Shown here in pieces: positions 53,601 through 64,000 of a DNA stretch of 64,000 bases. This stretch comes from Thysanoteuthis rhombus (Eukaryota; Mollusca; Cephalopoda; Oegopsida; Thysanoteuthidae). A program made the translations under genes and the position numbers. Under the pieces are notes generated by a model, which worked only from the letters and a program-made list of their open reading frames with translations, was not told where the DNA came from and did not search any database. How positions within the stretch are numbered: the stretch's first letter is position 1; the number at the start of each line of letters is the position of its first letter. The stretch lies in NCBI GenBank assembly GCA_963457665.1, contig OY735227.1, positions 50,922,844 to 50,986,843 of the forward strand, read 5' to 3'.

Positions 53601-56600
53601 ACAGTCTGATTCAAAGTAATGATAAAAAGCAATTAAAGATTAGGATGAAGGAATCATTGCTGAAATATTACAGTCTGATTCAATGTTGTGATAAAAAGCA
53701 ATTGAAAGTTAGGATGAAGGAATCATTGCTGAAATATTACAGTCTGATTCAATGTTGTGATAAAAAGCAATTGAAAGTTAGGATGAAGGAATCATTGCTG
53801 AAATATTACAGTCTGATTCAATGTTGTGATAAAAAGCAATTGAAAGTTAGGATGAAGGAATCATTGCTGAAATATTACAGTCTGATTCAATGTTGTGATA
53901 AAAAGCAATCGAAAGTTAGGATGAAGGAATCATTGCTGAAATATTACAGTCTGATTCAAAGTAGTGATAAAAAGCAATTGAAAGTTAGGATGAAGGAATC
54001 ATTGCTGAAATATTACAGTCTGATTCAAAGTAGTGATAAAAAGCAATTGAAAGTCAGGATGAAGGAATCATTGCTGAAATATTACAGTCTGATTCAAAGT
54101 AGTGATAAAAAGCAATTAAAGATTAGGATGAAGGAATCATTGCTGAAATATTACAGTCTGATTCAATGTTGTGATAAAAAGCAATCGAAAGTTAGGATGA
54201 AGGAATCATTGCTGAAATATTACAGTCTGATTCAATGTTGTGATAAAAAGCAATTGAAAGTCAGGATGAAGGAATCATTGCTGAAATATTACAGTCTGAT
54301 TCAAAGTAGTGATAAAAAGCAATTAAAGATTAGGATGAAGGAATCATTGCTGAAATATTACAGTCTGATTCAATGTTGTGATAAAAAGCAATTGAAAGTT
54401 AGGATGAAGGAATCATTGCTGAAATATTACAGTCTGATTCAATGTTGTGATAAAAAGCAATTGAAAGTTAGGATGAAGGAATCATTGCTGAAATATTACA
54501 GTCTGATTCAAAGTAGTGATAAAAAGCAATTGAAAGTTAGGATGAAGGAATCATTGCTGAAATATTACAGTCTGATTCAAAGTTGGGATAAAAAGCAATT
54601 GAAAGTCAGGATGAAGGAATCATTGCTGAAATATTACAGTCTGATTCAAAGTAGTGATAAAAAGCAATTAAAGATTAGGATGAAGGAATCATTGCTGAAA
54701 TATTACAGTCTGATTCAATGTTGTGATAAAAAGCAATTGAAAGTTAGGATGAAGGAATCATTGCTGAAATATTACAGTCTGATTCAAAGTAGTGATAAAA
54801 AGCAATTGAAAGTTAGGATGAAGGAATCATTGCTGAAATATTACAGTCTGATTCAAAGTTGGGATAAAAAGCAATTGAAAGTTAGGATGAAGGAATCATT
54901 GCTGAAATATTACAGTCTGATTCAAAGTAGTGATAAAAAGCAATTAAAGATTAGGATGAAGGAATCATTGCTGAAATATTACAGTCTGATTCAATGTTGT
55001 GATAAAAAGCAATTGAAAGTTAGGATGAAGGAATCATTGCTGAAATATTACAGTCTGATTCAAAGTAGTGATAAAAAGCAATTGAAAGTTAGGATGAAGG
55101 AATCATTGCTGAAATATTACAGTCTGATTCAAAGTTGGGATAAAAAGCAATTGAAAGTCAGGATGAAGGAATCATTGCTGAAATATTACAGTCTGATTCA
55201 AAGTAGTGATAAAAAGCAATTAAAGATTAGGATGAAGTAATCATTGCTGAAATATTACAGTCTGATTCAATGTTGTGATAAAAAGCAATCGAAAGTTAGG
55301 ATGAAGGAATCATTGCTGAAATATTACAGTCTGATTCAATGTTGTGATAAAAAGCAATTGAAAGTCAGGATGAAGGAATCATTGCTGAAATATTACAGTC
55401 TGATTCAAAGTAGTGATAAAAAGCAATTAAAGATTAGGATGAAGGAATCATTGCTGAAATATTACAGTCTGATTCAATGTTGTGATAAAAAGCAATTGAA
55501 AGTTAGGATGAAGGAATCATTGCTGAAATATTACAGTCTGATTCAATGTTGTGATAAAAAGCAATTGAAAGTCAGGATGAAGGAATCATTGCTGAAATAT
55601 TACAGTCTGATTCAAAGTAGTGATAAAAAGCAATTAAAGATTAGGATGAAGGAATCATTGCTGAAATATTACAGTCTGATTCAATGTTGTGATAAAAAGC
55701 AATTGAAAGTTAGGATGAAGGAATCATTGCTGAAATATTACAGTCTGATTCAATGTTGTGATAAAAAGCAATTGAAAGTTAGGATGAAGGAATCATTGCT
55801 GAAATATTACAGTCTGATTCAAAGTTGGGATAAAAAGCAATTGAAAGTTAGGATGAAGGAATCATTGCTGAAATATTACAGTCTGATTCAAAGTAATGAT
55901 AAAAAGCAATTAAAGATTAGGATGAAGGAATCATTGCTGAAATATTACAGTCTGATTCAATGTTGTGATAAAAAGCAATTGAAAGTTAGGATGAAGGAAT
56001 CATTGCTGAAATATTACAGTCTGATTCAATGTTGTGATAAAAAGCAATTGAAAGTTAGGATGAAGGAATCATTGCTGAAATATTACAGTCTGATTCAATG
56101 TTGTGATAAAAAGCAATTGAAAGTTAGGATGAAGGAATCATTGCTGAAATATTACAGTCTGATTCAATGTTGTGATAAAAAGCAATCGAAAGTTAGGATG
56201 AAGGAATCATTGCTGAAATATTACAGTCTGATTCAAAGTAGTGATAAAAAGCAATTGAAAGTTAGGATGAAGGAATCATTGCTGAAATATTACAGTCTGA
56301 TTCAAAGTAGTGATAAAAAGCAATTGAAAGTCAGGATGAAGGAATCATTGCTGAAATATTACAGTCTGATTCAAAGTAGTGATAAAAAGCAATTAAAGAT
56401 TAGGATGAAGGAATCATTGCTGAAATATTACAGTCTGATTCAATGTTGTGATAAAAAGCAATCGAAAGTTAGGATGAAGGAATCATTGCTGAAATATTAC
56501 AGTCTGATTCAATGTTGTGATAAAAAGCAATTGAAAGTTAGGATGAAGGAATCATTGCTGAAATATTACAGTCTGATTCAAAGTAGTGATAAAAAGCAAT

Positions 56601-59600
56601 TGAAAGTTAGGATGAAGGAATCATTGCTGAAATATTACAGTCTGATTCAATGTTGTGATAAAAAGCAATTGAAAGTTAGGATGAAGGAAACATTGCTGAA
56701 ATATTACAGTCTGATTCAATGTTGTGATAAAAAGCAATTGAAAGTTAGGATGAAGGAATCATTGCTGAAATATTACAGTCTGATTCAATGTTGTGATAAA
56801 AAGCAATCGAAAGTTAGGATGAAGGAATCATTGCTGAAATATTACAGTCTGATTCAAAGTAGTGATAAAAAGCAATTGAAAGTTAGGATGAAGGAATCAT
56901 TGCTGAAATATTACAGTCTGATTCAAAGTAGTGATAAAAAGCAATTGAAAGTCAGGATGAAGGAATCATTGCTGAAATATTACAGTCTGATTCAAAGTAG
57001 TGATAAAAAGCAATTAAAGATTAGGATGAAGGAATCATTGCTGAAATATTACAGTCTGATTCAATGTTGTGATAAAAAGCAATCGAAAGTTAGGATGAAG
57101 GAATCATTGCTGAAATATTACAGTCTGATTCAATGTTGTGATAAAAAGCAATTGAAAGTCAGGATGAAGGAATCATTGCTGAAATATTACAGTCTGATTC
57201 AAAGTAGTGATAAAAAGCAATTAAAGATTAGGATGAAGGAATCATTGCTGAAATATTACAGTCTGATTCAATGTTGTGATAAAAAGCAATTGAAAGTTAG
57301 GATGAAGGAATCATTGCTGAAATATTACAGTCTGATTCAATGTTGTGATAAAAAGCAATTGAAAGTTAGGATGAAGGAATCATTGCTGAAATATTACAGT
57401 CTGATTCAATGTTGTGATAAAAAGCAATTGAAAGTTAGGATGAAGGAATCATTGCTGAAATATTACAGTCTGATTCAATGTTGTGATAAAAAGCAATTGA
57501 AAGTTAGGATGAAGGAATCATTGCTGAAGTATTACAGTCTGATTCAAAGTAGTGATAAAAAGCAATTAAAGATTAGGATGAAGGAATCATTGCTGAAATA
57601 TTACTGTCTGATTCAATGTTGTGATAAAAAGCAATTGAAAGTTAGGATGAAGGAATCATTGCTGAAATATTACAGTCTGATTCAAAGTAGGGATAAAAAG
57701 CAATCGAAAGTTAGGATGAAGGAATCATTGCTGAAATATTACAGTCTGATTCAAAGTAGGGATAAAAAGCAATTGAAAGTCAGGATGAAGGAATCATTGC
57801 TGAAATATTACAGTCTGATTCAAAGTAGGGATAAAAAGCAATTGAAAGTTAGGATGAAGGAATCATTGCAGAAATATTACAGTCTGATTCAAAGTAGGGA
57901 TAAAAAGCAATTGAAAGTTAGGATGAAGGAATCATTGCAGAAATATTACAGTCTGATTCAAAGTAGTGATAAAAAGCAATTGAAAGTTAGGATGAAGGAA
58001 TCATTGCTGAAATATTACAGTCTGATTCAAAGTAGTGATAAAAAGCAATTGAAAGTTAGGATGAAGGAATCATTGCTGAAATATTACAGTCTGATTCAAA
58101 GTAGTGATAAAAAGCAATTAAAAGTTAGGATGAAGGAATCATTGCTGAAATATTACAGTCTGATTCAATGTTGTGATAAAAAGCAATTGAAAGTTAGGAT
58201 GAAGGAATCATTGCTGAAATATTACAGTCTGATTCAAAGTAGTGATAAAAAGCAATTGAAAGTTAGGATGAAGGAATCATTGCTGAAATATTACAGTCTG
58301 ATTCAAAGTAGTGATAAAAAGCAATTGAAAGTTAGGATGAAGGAATCTTTGCTGAAATATTACAGTCTGATTCAAAGTAGTGATAAAAAGCAATTGAAAG
58401 TCAGGATGAAGGAATCATTGCTGAAATATTACAGTCTGATTCAAAGTAGTGATAAAAAGCAATTGAAAGTTAGGATGAAGGAATCATTGCTGAAATATTA
58501 CTGTCTGATTCAAAGTAGTGATAAAAAGCAATTGAAAGTTAGGATGAAGGAATCATTGCTGAAATATTACAGTCTGATTCAAAGTAGGGATAAAAAGCAA
58601 TTAAAGATTAGGATGAAGGAATCATTGCTGAAATATTACTGTCTGATTCAAAGTAGTGATAAAAAGCAATTGAAAGTTAGGATGAAGGAATCATTGCTGA
58701 AATATTACTGTCTGATTCAAAGTAGGGATAAAAAGCAATTGAAAGTTAGGATGAAGGAATCATTGCTGAAATATTACTGTCTGATTCAAAGTAGTGATAA
58801 AAAGCAATTGAAAGTTAGGATGAAGGAATCATTGCTGAAATATTACAGTCTGATTCAAAGTAGTGATAAAAAGCAATTGAAAGTTAGGATGAAGGAATCA
58901 TTGCTGAAATATTACTGTCTGATTCAAAGTAGTGATAAAAAGCAATTGAAAGTTAGGATGAAGGAATCATTGCTGAAATATTACAGTCTGATTCAAAGTA
59001 GTGATAAAAAGCAATTGAAAGTTAGGATGAAGGAATCATTGCTGAAATATTACTGTCTGATTCGAAGTAGGGATAAAAAGCAATTAAAGATTAGGATGAA
59101 GGAATCATTGCTGAAATATTACAGTCTGATTCAAAGTAGGGATAAAAAGCAATTGAAAGTCAGGATGAAGGAATCATTGCTGAAATATTACAGTCTGATT
59201 CAATGTTGTGATAAAAAGCAATTGAAAGTTAGGATGAAGGAATCATTGCTGAAATATTACAGTCTGATTCAAAGTAGTGATAAAAAGCAATTGAAAGTCA
59301 GGATGAAGGAATCATTGCTGAAATATTACAGTCTGATTCAAAGTAGGGATAAAAAGCAATTGAAAGTTAGGATGAAGGAATCATTGCTGAAATATTACTG
59401 TCTGATTCAAAGTAGGGATAAAAAGCAATTGAAAGTTAGGATGAAGGAATCATTGCTGAAATATTACTGTCTGATTCAAAGTAGTGATAAAAAGCAATTG
59501 AAAGTTAGGATGAAGGAATCATTGCTGAAATATTACAGTCTGATTCAAAGTAGTGATAAAAAGCAATTGAAAGTTAGGATGAAGGAATCATTGCTGAAAT

Positions 59601-62600
59601 ATTACTGTCTGATTCAAAGTAGTGATAAAAAGCAATTGAAAGTTAGGATGAAGGAATCATTGCTGAAATATTACAGTCTGATTCAAAGTAGTGATAAAAA
59701 GCAATTGAAAGTTAGGATGAAGGAATCATTGCTGAAATATTACTGTCTGATTCGAAGTAGGGATAAAAAGCAATTAAAGATTAGGATGAAGGAATCATTG
59801 CTGAAATATTACAGTCTGATTCAAAGTAGGGATAAAAAGCAATTGAAAGTCAGGATGAAGGAATCATTGCTGAAATATTACAGTCTGATTCAATGTTGTG
59901 ATAAAAAGCAATTGAAAGTTAGGATGAAGGAATCATTGCTGAAATATTACAGTCTGATTCAATGTTGTGATAAAAAGCAATCGAAAGTTAGGATGAAGGA
60001 ATCATTGCTGAAATATTACAGTCTGATTCAAAGTAGGGATAAAAAGCAATTGAAAGTCAGGATGAAGGAATCATTGCTGAAATATTACTGTCTGATTAAA
60101 AGTAGTGATAAAAAGCAATTGAAAGTTAGGATGAAGGAATCATTGCTGAAATATTACTGTCTGATTCAAAGTAGGGATAAAAAGCAATTGAAAGTCAGGA
60201 TGAAGGAATCATTGCTGAAATATTACTGTCTGATTAAAAGTAGTGATAAAAAGCAATTGAAAGTCAGGATGAAGGAATCATTGCTGAAATATTACTGTCT
60301 GATTAAAAGTAGTGATGAAAAGCAATTGAAAGTCAGGATGAAGGAATCATTGCTGAAATATTACTGTCTGATTAAAAGTAGTGATAAAAAGCAATTGAAA
60401 GTTAGGATGAAGGAATCATTGCTGAAATATTACTGTCTGATTCAAAGTAGGGATAAAAAGCAATTGAAAGTCAGGATGAAGGAATCATTGCTGAAATATT
60501 ACTGTCTGATTAAAAGTAGTGATAAAAAGCAATTGAAAGTTAGGATGAAGGAATCATTGCTGAAATATTACTGTCTGATTCAAAGTAGGGATAAAAAGCA
60601 ATTGAAAGTTAGGATGAAGGAATCATTGCTGAAATATTACAGTCTGATTCAATGTTGTGATAAAAAGCAATTGAAAGTCAGGATGAAGGAATCATTGCTG
60701 AAATATTACTGTCTGATTAAAAGTAGTGATAAAAAGCAATTGAAAGTTAGGATGAAGGAATCATTGCTGAAATATTACAGTCTGATTCAAAGTAGTGATA
60801 AAAAGCAATTGAAAGTCAGGATGAAGGAATCATTGCTGAAATATTACAGTCTGATTCAAAGTAGTGATAAAAAGCAATTGAAAGTTAGGATGAAGGAATC
60901 ATTGCTGAAATATTACTGTCTGATTCAAAGTAGGGATAAAAAGCAATTGAAAGTCAGGATGAAGGAATCATTGCTGAAATATTACTGTCTGATTAAAAGT
61001 AGTGATAAAAAGCAATTGAAAGTTAGGATGAAGGAATCATTGCTGAAATATTACTGTCTGATTCAAAGTAGGGATAAAAAGCAATTGAAAGTTAGGATGA
61101 AGGAATCATTGCTGAAATATTACAGTCTGATTCAATGTTGTGATAAAAAGCAATTGAAAGTCAGGATGAAGGAATCATTGCTGAAATATTACTGTCTGAT
61201 TAAAAGTAGTGATAAAAAGCAATTGAAAGTTAGGATGAAGGAATCATTGCTGAAATATTACTGTCTGATTCAAAGTAGGGATAAAAAGCAATTGAAAGTT
61301 AGGATGAAGGAATCATTGCTGAAATATTACAGTCTGATTCAATGTTGTGATAAAAAGCAATTGAAAGTCAGGATGAAGGAATCATTGCTGAAATATTACT
61401 GTCTGATTAAAAGTAGTGATAAAAAGCAATTGAAAGTTAGGATGAAGGAATCATTGCTGAAATATTACAGTCTGATTCAAAGTAGTGATAAAAAGCAATT
61501 GAAAGTCAGGATGAAGGAATCATTGCTGAAATATTACAGTCTGATTCAAAGTAGTGATAAAAAGCAATTGAAAGTTAGGATGAAGGAATCATTGCTGAAA
61601 TATTACTGTCTGATTCAAAGTAGGGATAAAAAGCAATTGAAAGTCAGGATGAAGGAATCATTGCTGAAATATTACTGTCTGATTAAAAGTAGTGATAAAA
61701 AGCAATTGAAAGTTAGGATGAAGGAATCATTGCTGAAATATTACAGTCTGATTCAAAGTAGTGATAAAAAGCAATTGAAAGTCAGGATGAAGGAATCATT
61801 GCTGAAATATTACTGTCTGATTAAAAGTAGTGATAAAAAGCAATTGAAAGTTAGGATGAAGGAATCATTGCTGAAATATTACTGTCTGATTCAAAGTAGG
61901 GATAAAAAGCAATTGAAAGTTAGGATGAAGGAATCATTGCTGAAATATTACAGTCTGATTCAATGTTGTGATAAAAAGCAATTGAAAGTCAGGATGAAGG
62001 AATCATTGCTGAAATATTACTGTCTGATTAAAAGTAGTGATAAAAAGCAATTGAAAGTTAGGATGAAGGAATCATTGCTGAAATATTACAGTCTGATTAA
62101 AAGTAGGGATAAAAAGCAATTGAAAGTTAGGATGAAGGAATCATTGCTGAAATATTACTGTCTTATTCAAAGTAGGGATAAAAAGCAATTGAAAGTTAGG
62201 ATGAAGGAATCATTGCTGAAATATTACTGTCTGATTCAAAGTAGGGATAAAAAGCAATTGAAAGTCAGGATGAAGGAATCATTGCTGAAATATTACTGTC
62301 TGATTAAAAGTAGTGATAAAAAGCAATTGAAAGTTAGGATGAAGGAATCATTGCTGAAATATTACAGTCTGATTCAAAGTAGTGATAAAAAGCAATTGAA
62401 AGTCAGGATGAAGGAATCATTGCTGAAATATTACTGTCTGATTAAAAGTAGTGATAAAAAGCAATTGAAAGTTAGGATGAAGGAATCATTGCTGAAATAT
62501 TACTGTCTGATTCAAAGTAGGGATAAAAAGCAATTGAAAGTTAGGATGAAGGAATCATTGCTGAAATATTACTGTCTGATTCAATGTTGTGATAAAAAGC

Positions 62601-64000
62601 AATTGAAAGTTAGGATGAAGGAATCATTGCTGAAATATTACAGTCTGATTCAAAGTAGGGATAAAAAGCAATTGAAAGTCAGGATGAAGGAATCATTGCT
62701 GAAATATTACTGTCTGATTCAAAGTAGGGATAAAAAGCAATTGAAAGTTAGGATGAAGGAATCATTGCTGAAATATTACTGTCTGATTCAAAGTAGGGAT
62801 AAAAAGCAATTGAAAGTTAGGATGAAGGAATCATTGCTGAAATATTACTGTCTGATTCAAAGTAGTGATAAAAAGCAATTGAAAGTTAGGATGAAGGAAT
62901 CATTGCTGAAATATTACAGTCTGATTCAAAGTAGGGATAAAAAGCAATTGAAAGTTATGATGAAGGAATCATTGCTGAAATATTACTGTCTGATTCAAAG
63001 TAGGGATAAAAAGCAATTGAAAGTTAGGATGAAGGAATCATTGCTGAAATATTACTGTCTGATTCAAAGTAGGGATAAAAAGCAATTGAAAGTTAGGATG
63101 AAGGAATCATTGCTGAAATATTACAGTCTGATTCAAAGTAGGGATAAAAAGCAATTGAAAGTTATGATGAAGGAATCATTGCTGAAATATTACTGTCTGA
63201 TTCAAAGTAGGGATAAAAAGCAATTGAAAGTTATGATGAAGGAATCATTGCTGAAATATTACTGTCTGATTCAAAGTAGGGATAAAAAGCAATTGAAAGT
63301 TAGGATGAAGGAATCATTGCTGAAATATTACTGTCTGATTCAAAGTAGGGATAAAAAGCAATTGAAAGTTAGGATGAAGGAATCATTGCTGAAATATTAC
63401 TGTCTGATTCAAAGTAGGGATAAAAAGCAATTGAAAGTTAGGATGAAGGAATCATTGCTGAAATATTACTGTCTGATTCAAAGTAGGGATAAAAAGCAAT
63501 TGAAAGTTAGGATGAAGGAATCATTGCTGAAATATTACTGTCTGATTCAAAGTAGGGATAAAAAGCAATTGAAAGTTAGGATGAAGGAATCATTGCTGAA
63601 ATATTACAGTCTGATTCAAAGTAGGGATAAAAAGCAATTGAAAGTTATGATGAAGGAATCATTACTGAAATATTACTGTCTGATTCAAAGTAGTGATAAA
63701 AAGCAATTGAAAGTTAGGATGAAGGAATCATTGCTGAAATATTACAGTCTGATTCAAAGTAGGGATAAAAAGCAATTGAAAGTTATGATGAAGGAATCAT
63801 TGCTGAAATATTACTGTCTGATTCAAAGTAGGGATAAAAAGCAATTGAAAGTTAGGATGAAGGAATCATTGCTGAAATATTACTGTCTGATTCAAAGTAG
63901 GGATAAAAAGCAATTGAAAGTTAGGATGAAGGAATCATTGCTGAAATATTACTGTCTGATTCAAAGTAGGGATAAAAAGCAATTGAAAGTCAGGATGAAG
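50628..64000 (+). repeat. 69-bp satellite array, about 193 units, running off the right edge
   Basis: The unit is 69 bases containing 'gttaggatgaaggaatcatt', 'gctgaaatattacagtctga' and 'gataaaaagcaattga'. It repeats without a gap from about 50628 to the window end. Units differ at a few recurrent sites: agtagt/agtagg/agttgg/agtaat/tgttgt, cagtctg/ctgtctg, ttg aaa gtt / tta aag att, gtt/gtc, ttg/tcg, attcaa/attaaa and agg/atg. An isolated partial unit lies at about 50280-50320. Because 69 is a multiple of 3, the frame is kept from unit to unit. Confidence 0.97.
50666..55240 (+). other. 1524-codon repetitive open frame within the satellite (probably not a gene)
   Basis: The frame encodes about 66 repeats of a 23-residue unit: KVRMKESLLKYYSLIQ followed by SSDKKQL, with CC, SR, SW or SN replacing SS. 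It ends where GAA has become TAA at 55238. After that stop I see no other in the same frame to the window end (about 2920 codons). Lys-rich, helix-prone, no signal peptide. Any Met codon in the repeat could start it. Variant sites mostly change the amino acid, which argues against protein-level selection. It is listed so the reader can judge. Confidence 0.3.

Noticed and set aside
50666..55240. Giant 1524-residue repetitive protein gene
   Set aside because: The open frame follows from a 69-base satellite unit that happens to lack stops in one frame. No intron signals, unique ends or silent-site bias were seen. Kept only as a described open frame.
50628..64000. CRISPR array
   Set aside because: Head-to-tail repeat without unique spacers, in animal DNA.

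Overview
The window is AT-rich animal DNA. It has spliced GT-AG introns, satellite arrays, microsatellites and layers of transposon fragments. The mix of RTE-like LINE tails, a Penelope-like element, tRNA-derived SINEs, LTR elements and long (TA)n/(TG)n runs suggests a marine invertebrate, possibly a mollusc. I cannot fix the species from sequence alone. There are no bacterial-style genes, operons or CRISPR arrays.

One cellular gene is convincingly present. It is a PARP14-like macro-domain ADP-ribosyltransferase on the minus strand, running from 49880 down to a stop codon at 9842. I could assemble 14 exons whose splice phases all agree (2636 coding bases, about 878 residues). In order they encode the C-terminal end of one macro domain, two complete macro domains, a KH-like region, a WWE domain and a PARP catalytic domain with His-Tyr-Leu in the triad positions. 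The N-terminal part (rest of the first macro domain and anything before it) must lie beyond the right edge. By family knowledge it should read or write mono-ADP-ribose and belongs with innate-immune or stress-type PARPs.

Layout: 1-9.8 kb is downstream flank with a 135-bp tandem array, a 46-49-bp tandem array, an inverted SINE pair, an LTR-like copy and a LINE tail. 9.8-21.6 kb holds the catalytic, WWE, KH-like and last macro exons with small introns. 21.6-27.3 kb is an intron carrying a hierarchical 45/90/270-bp minisatellite. 27.3-43.8 kb holds the macro exons separated by introns full of LINE, hAT, foldback and LTR insertions. 44.0-48.8 kb is a degraded Penelope-like element with flanking pseudo-LTR repeats, into which two LTR elements have inserted. 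49.7-49.9 kb is the most upstream visible exon. From about 50.63 kb to the end runs an unbroken 69-bp satellite of about 193 units. It stays open in one frame apart from a single TAA and shows segmental duplications at exact multiples of 69 bp.

The most notable points are the large satellite with its long repetitive open frame lying within or against the PARP14-like gene, the nested-insertion history at 44-48.8 kb that can be read directly from the sequence, and a solo LTR in the gene's own orientation 107 bp upstream of a macro exon.
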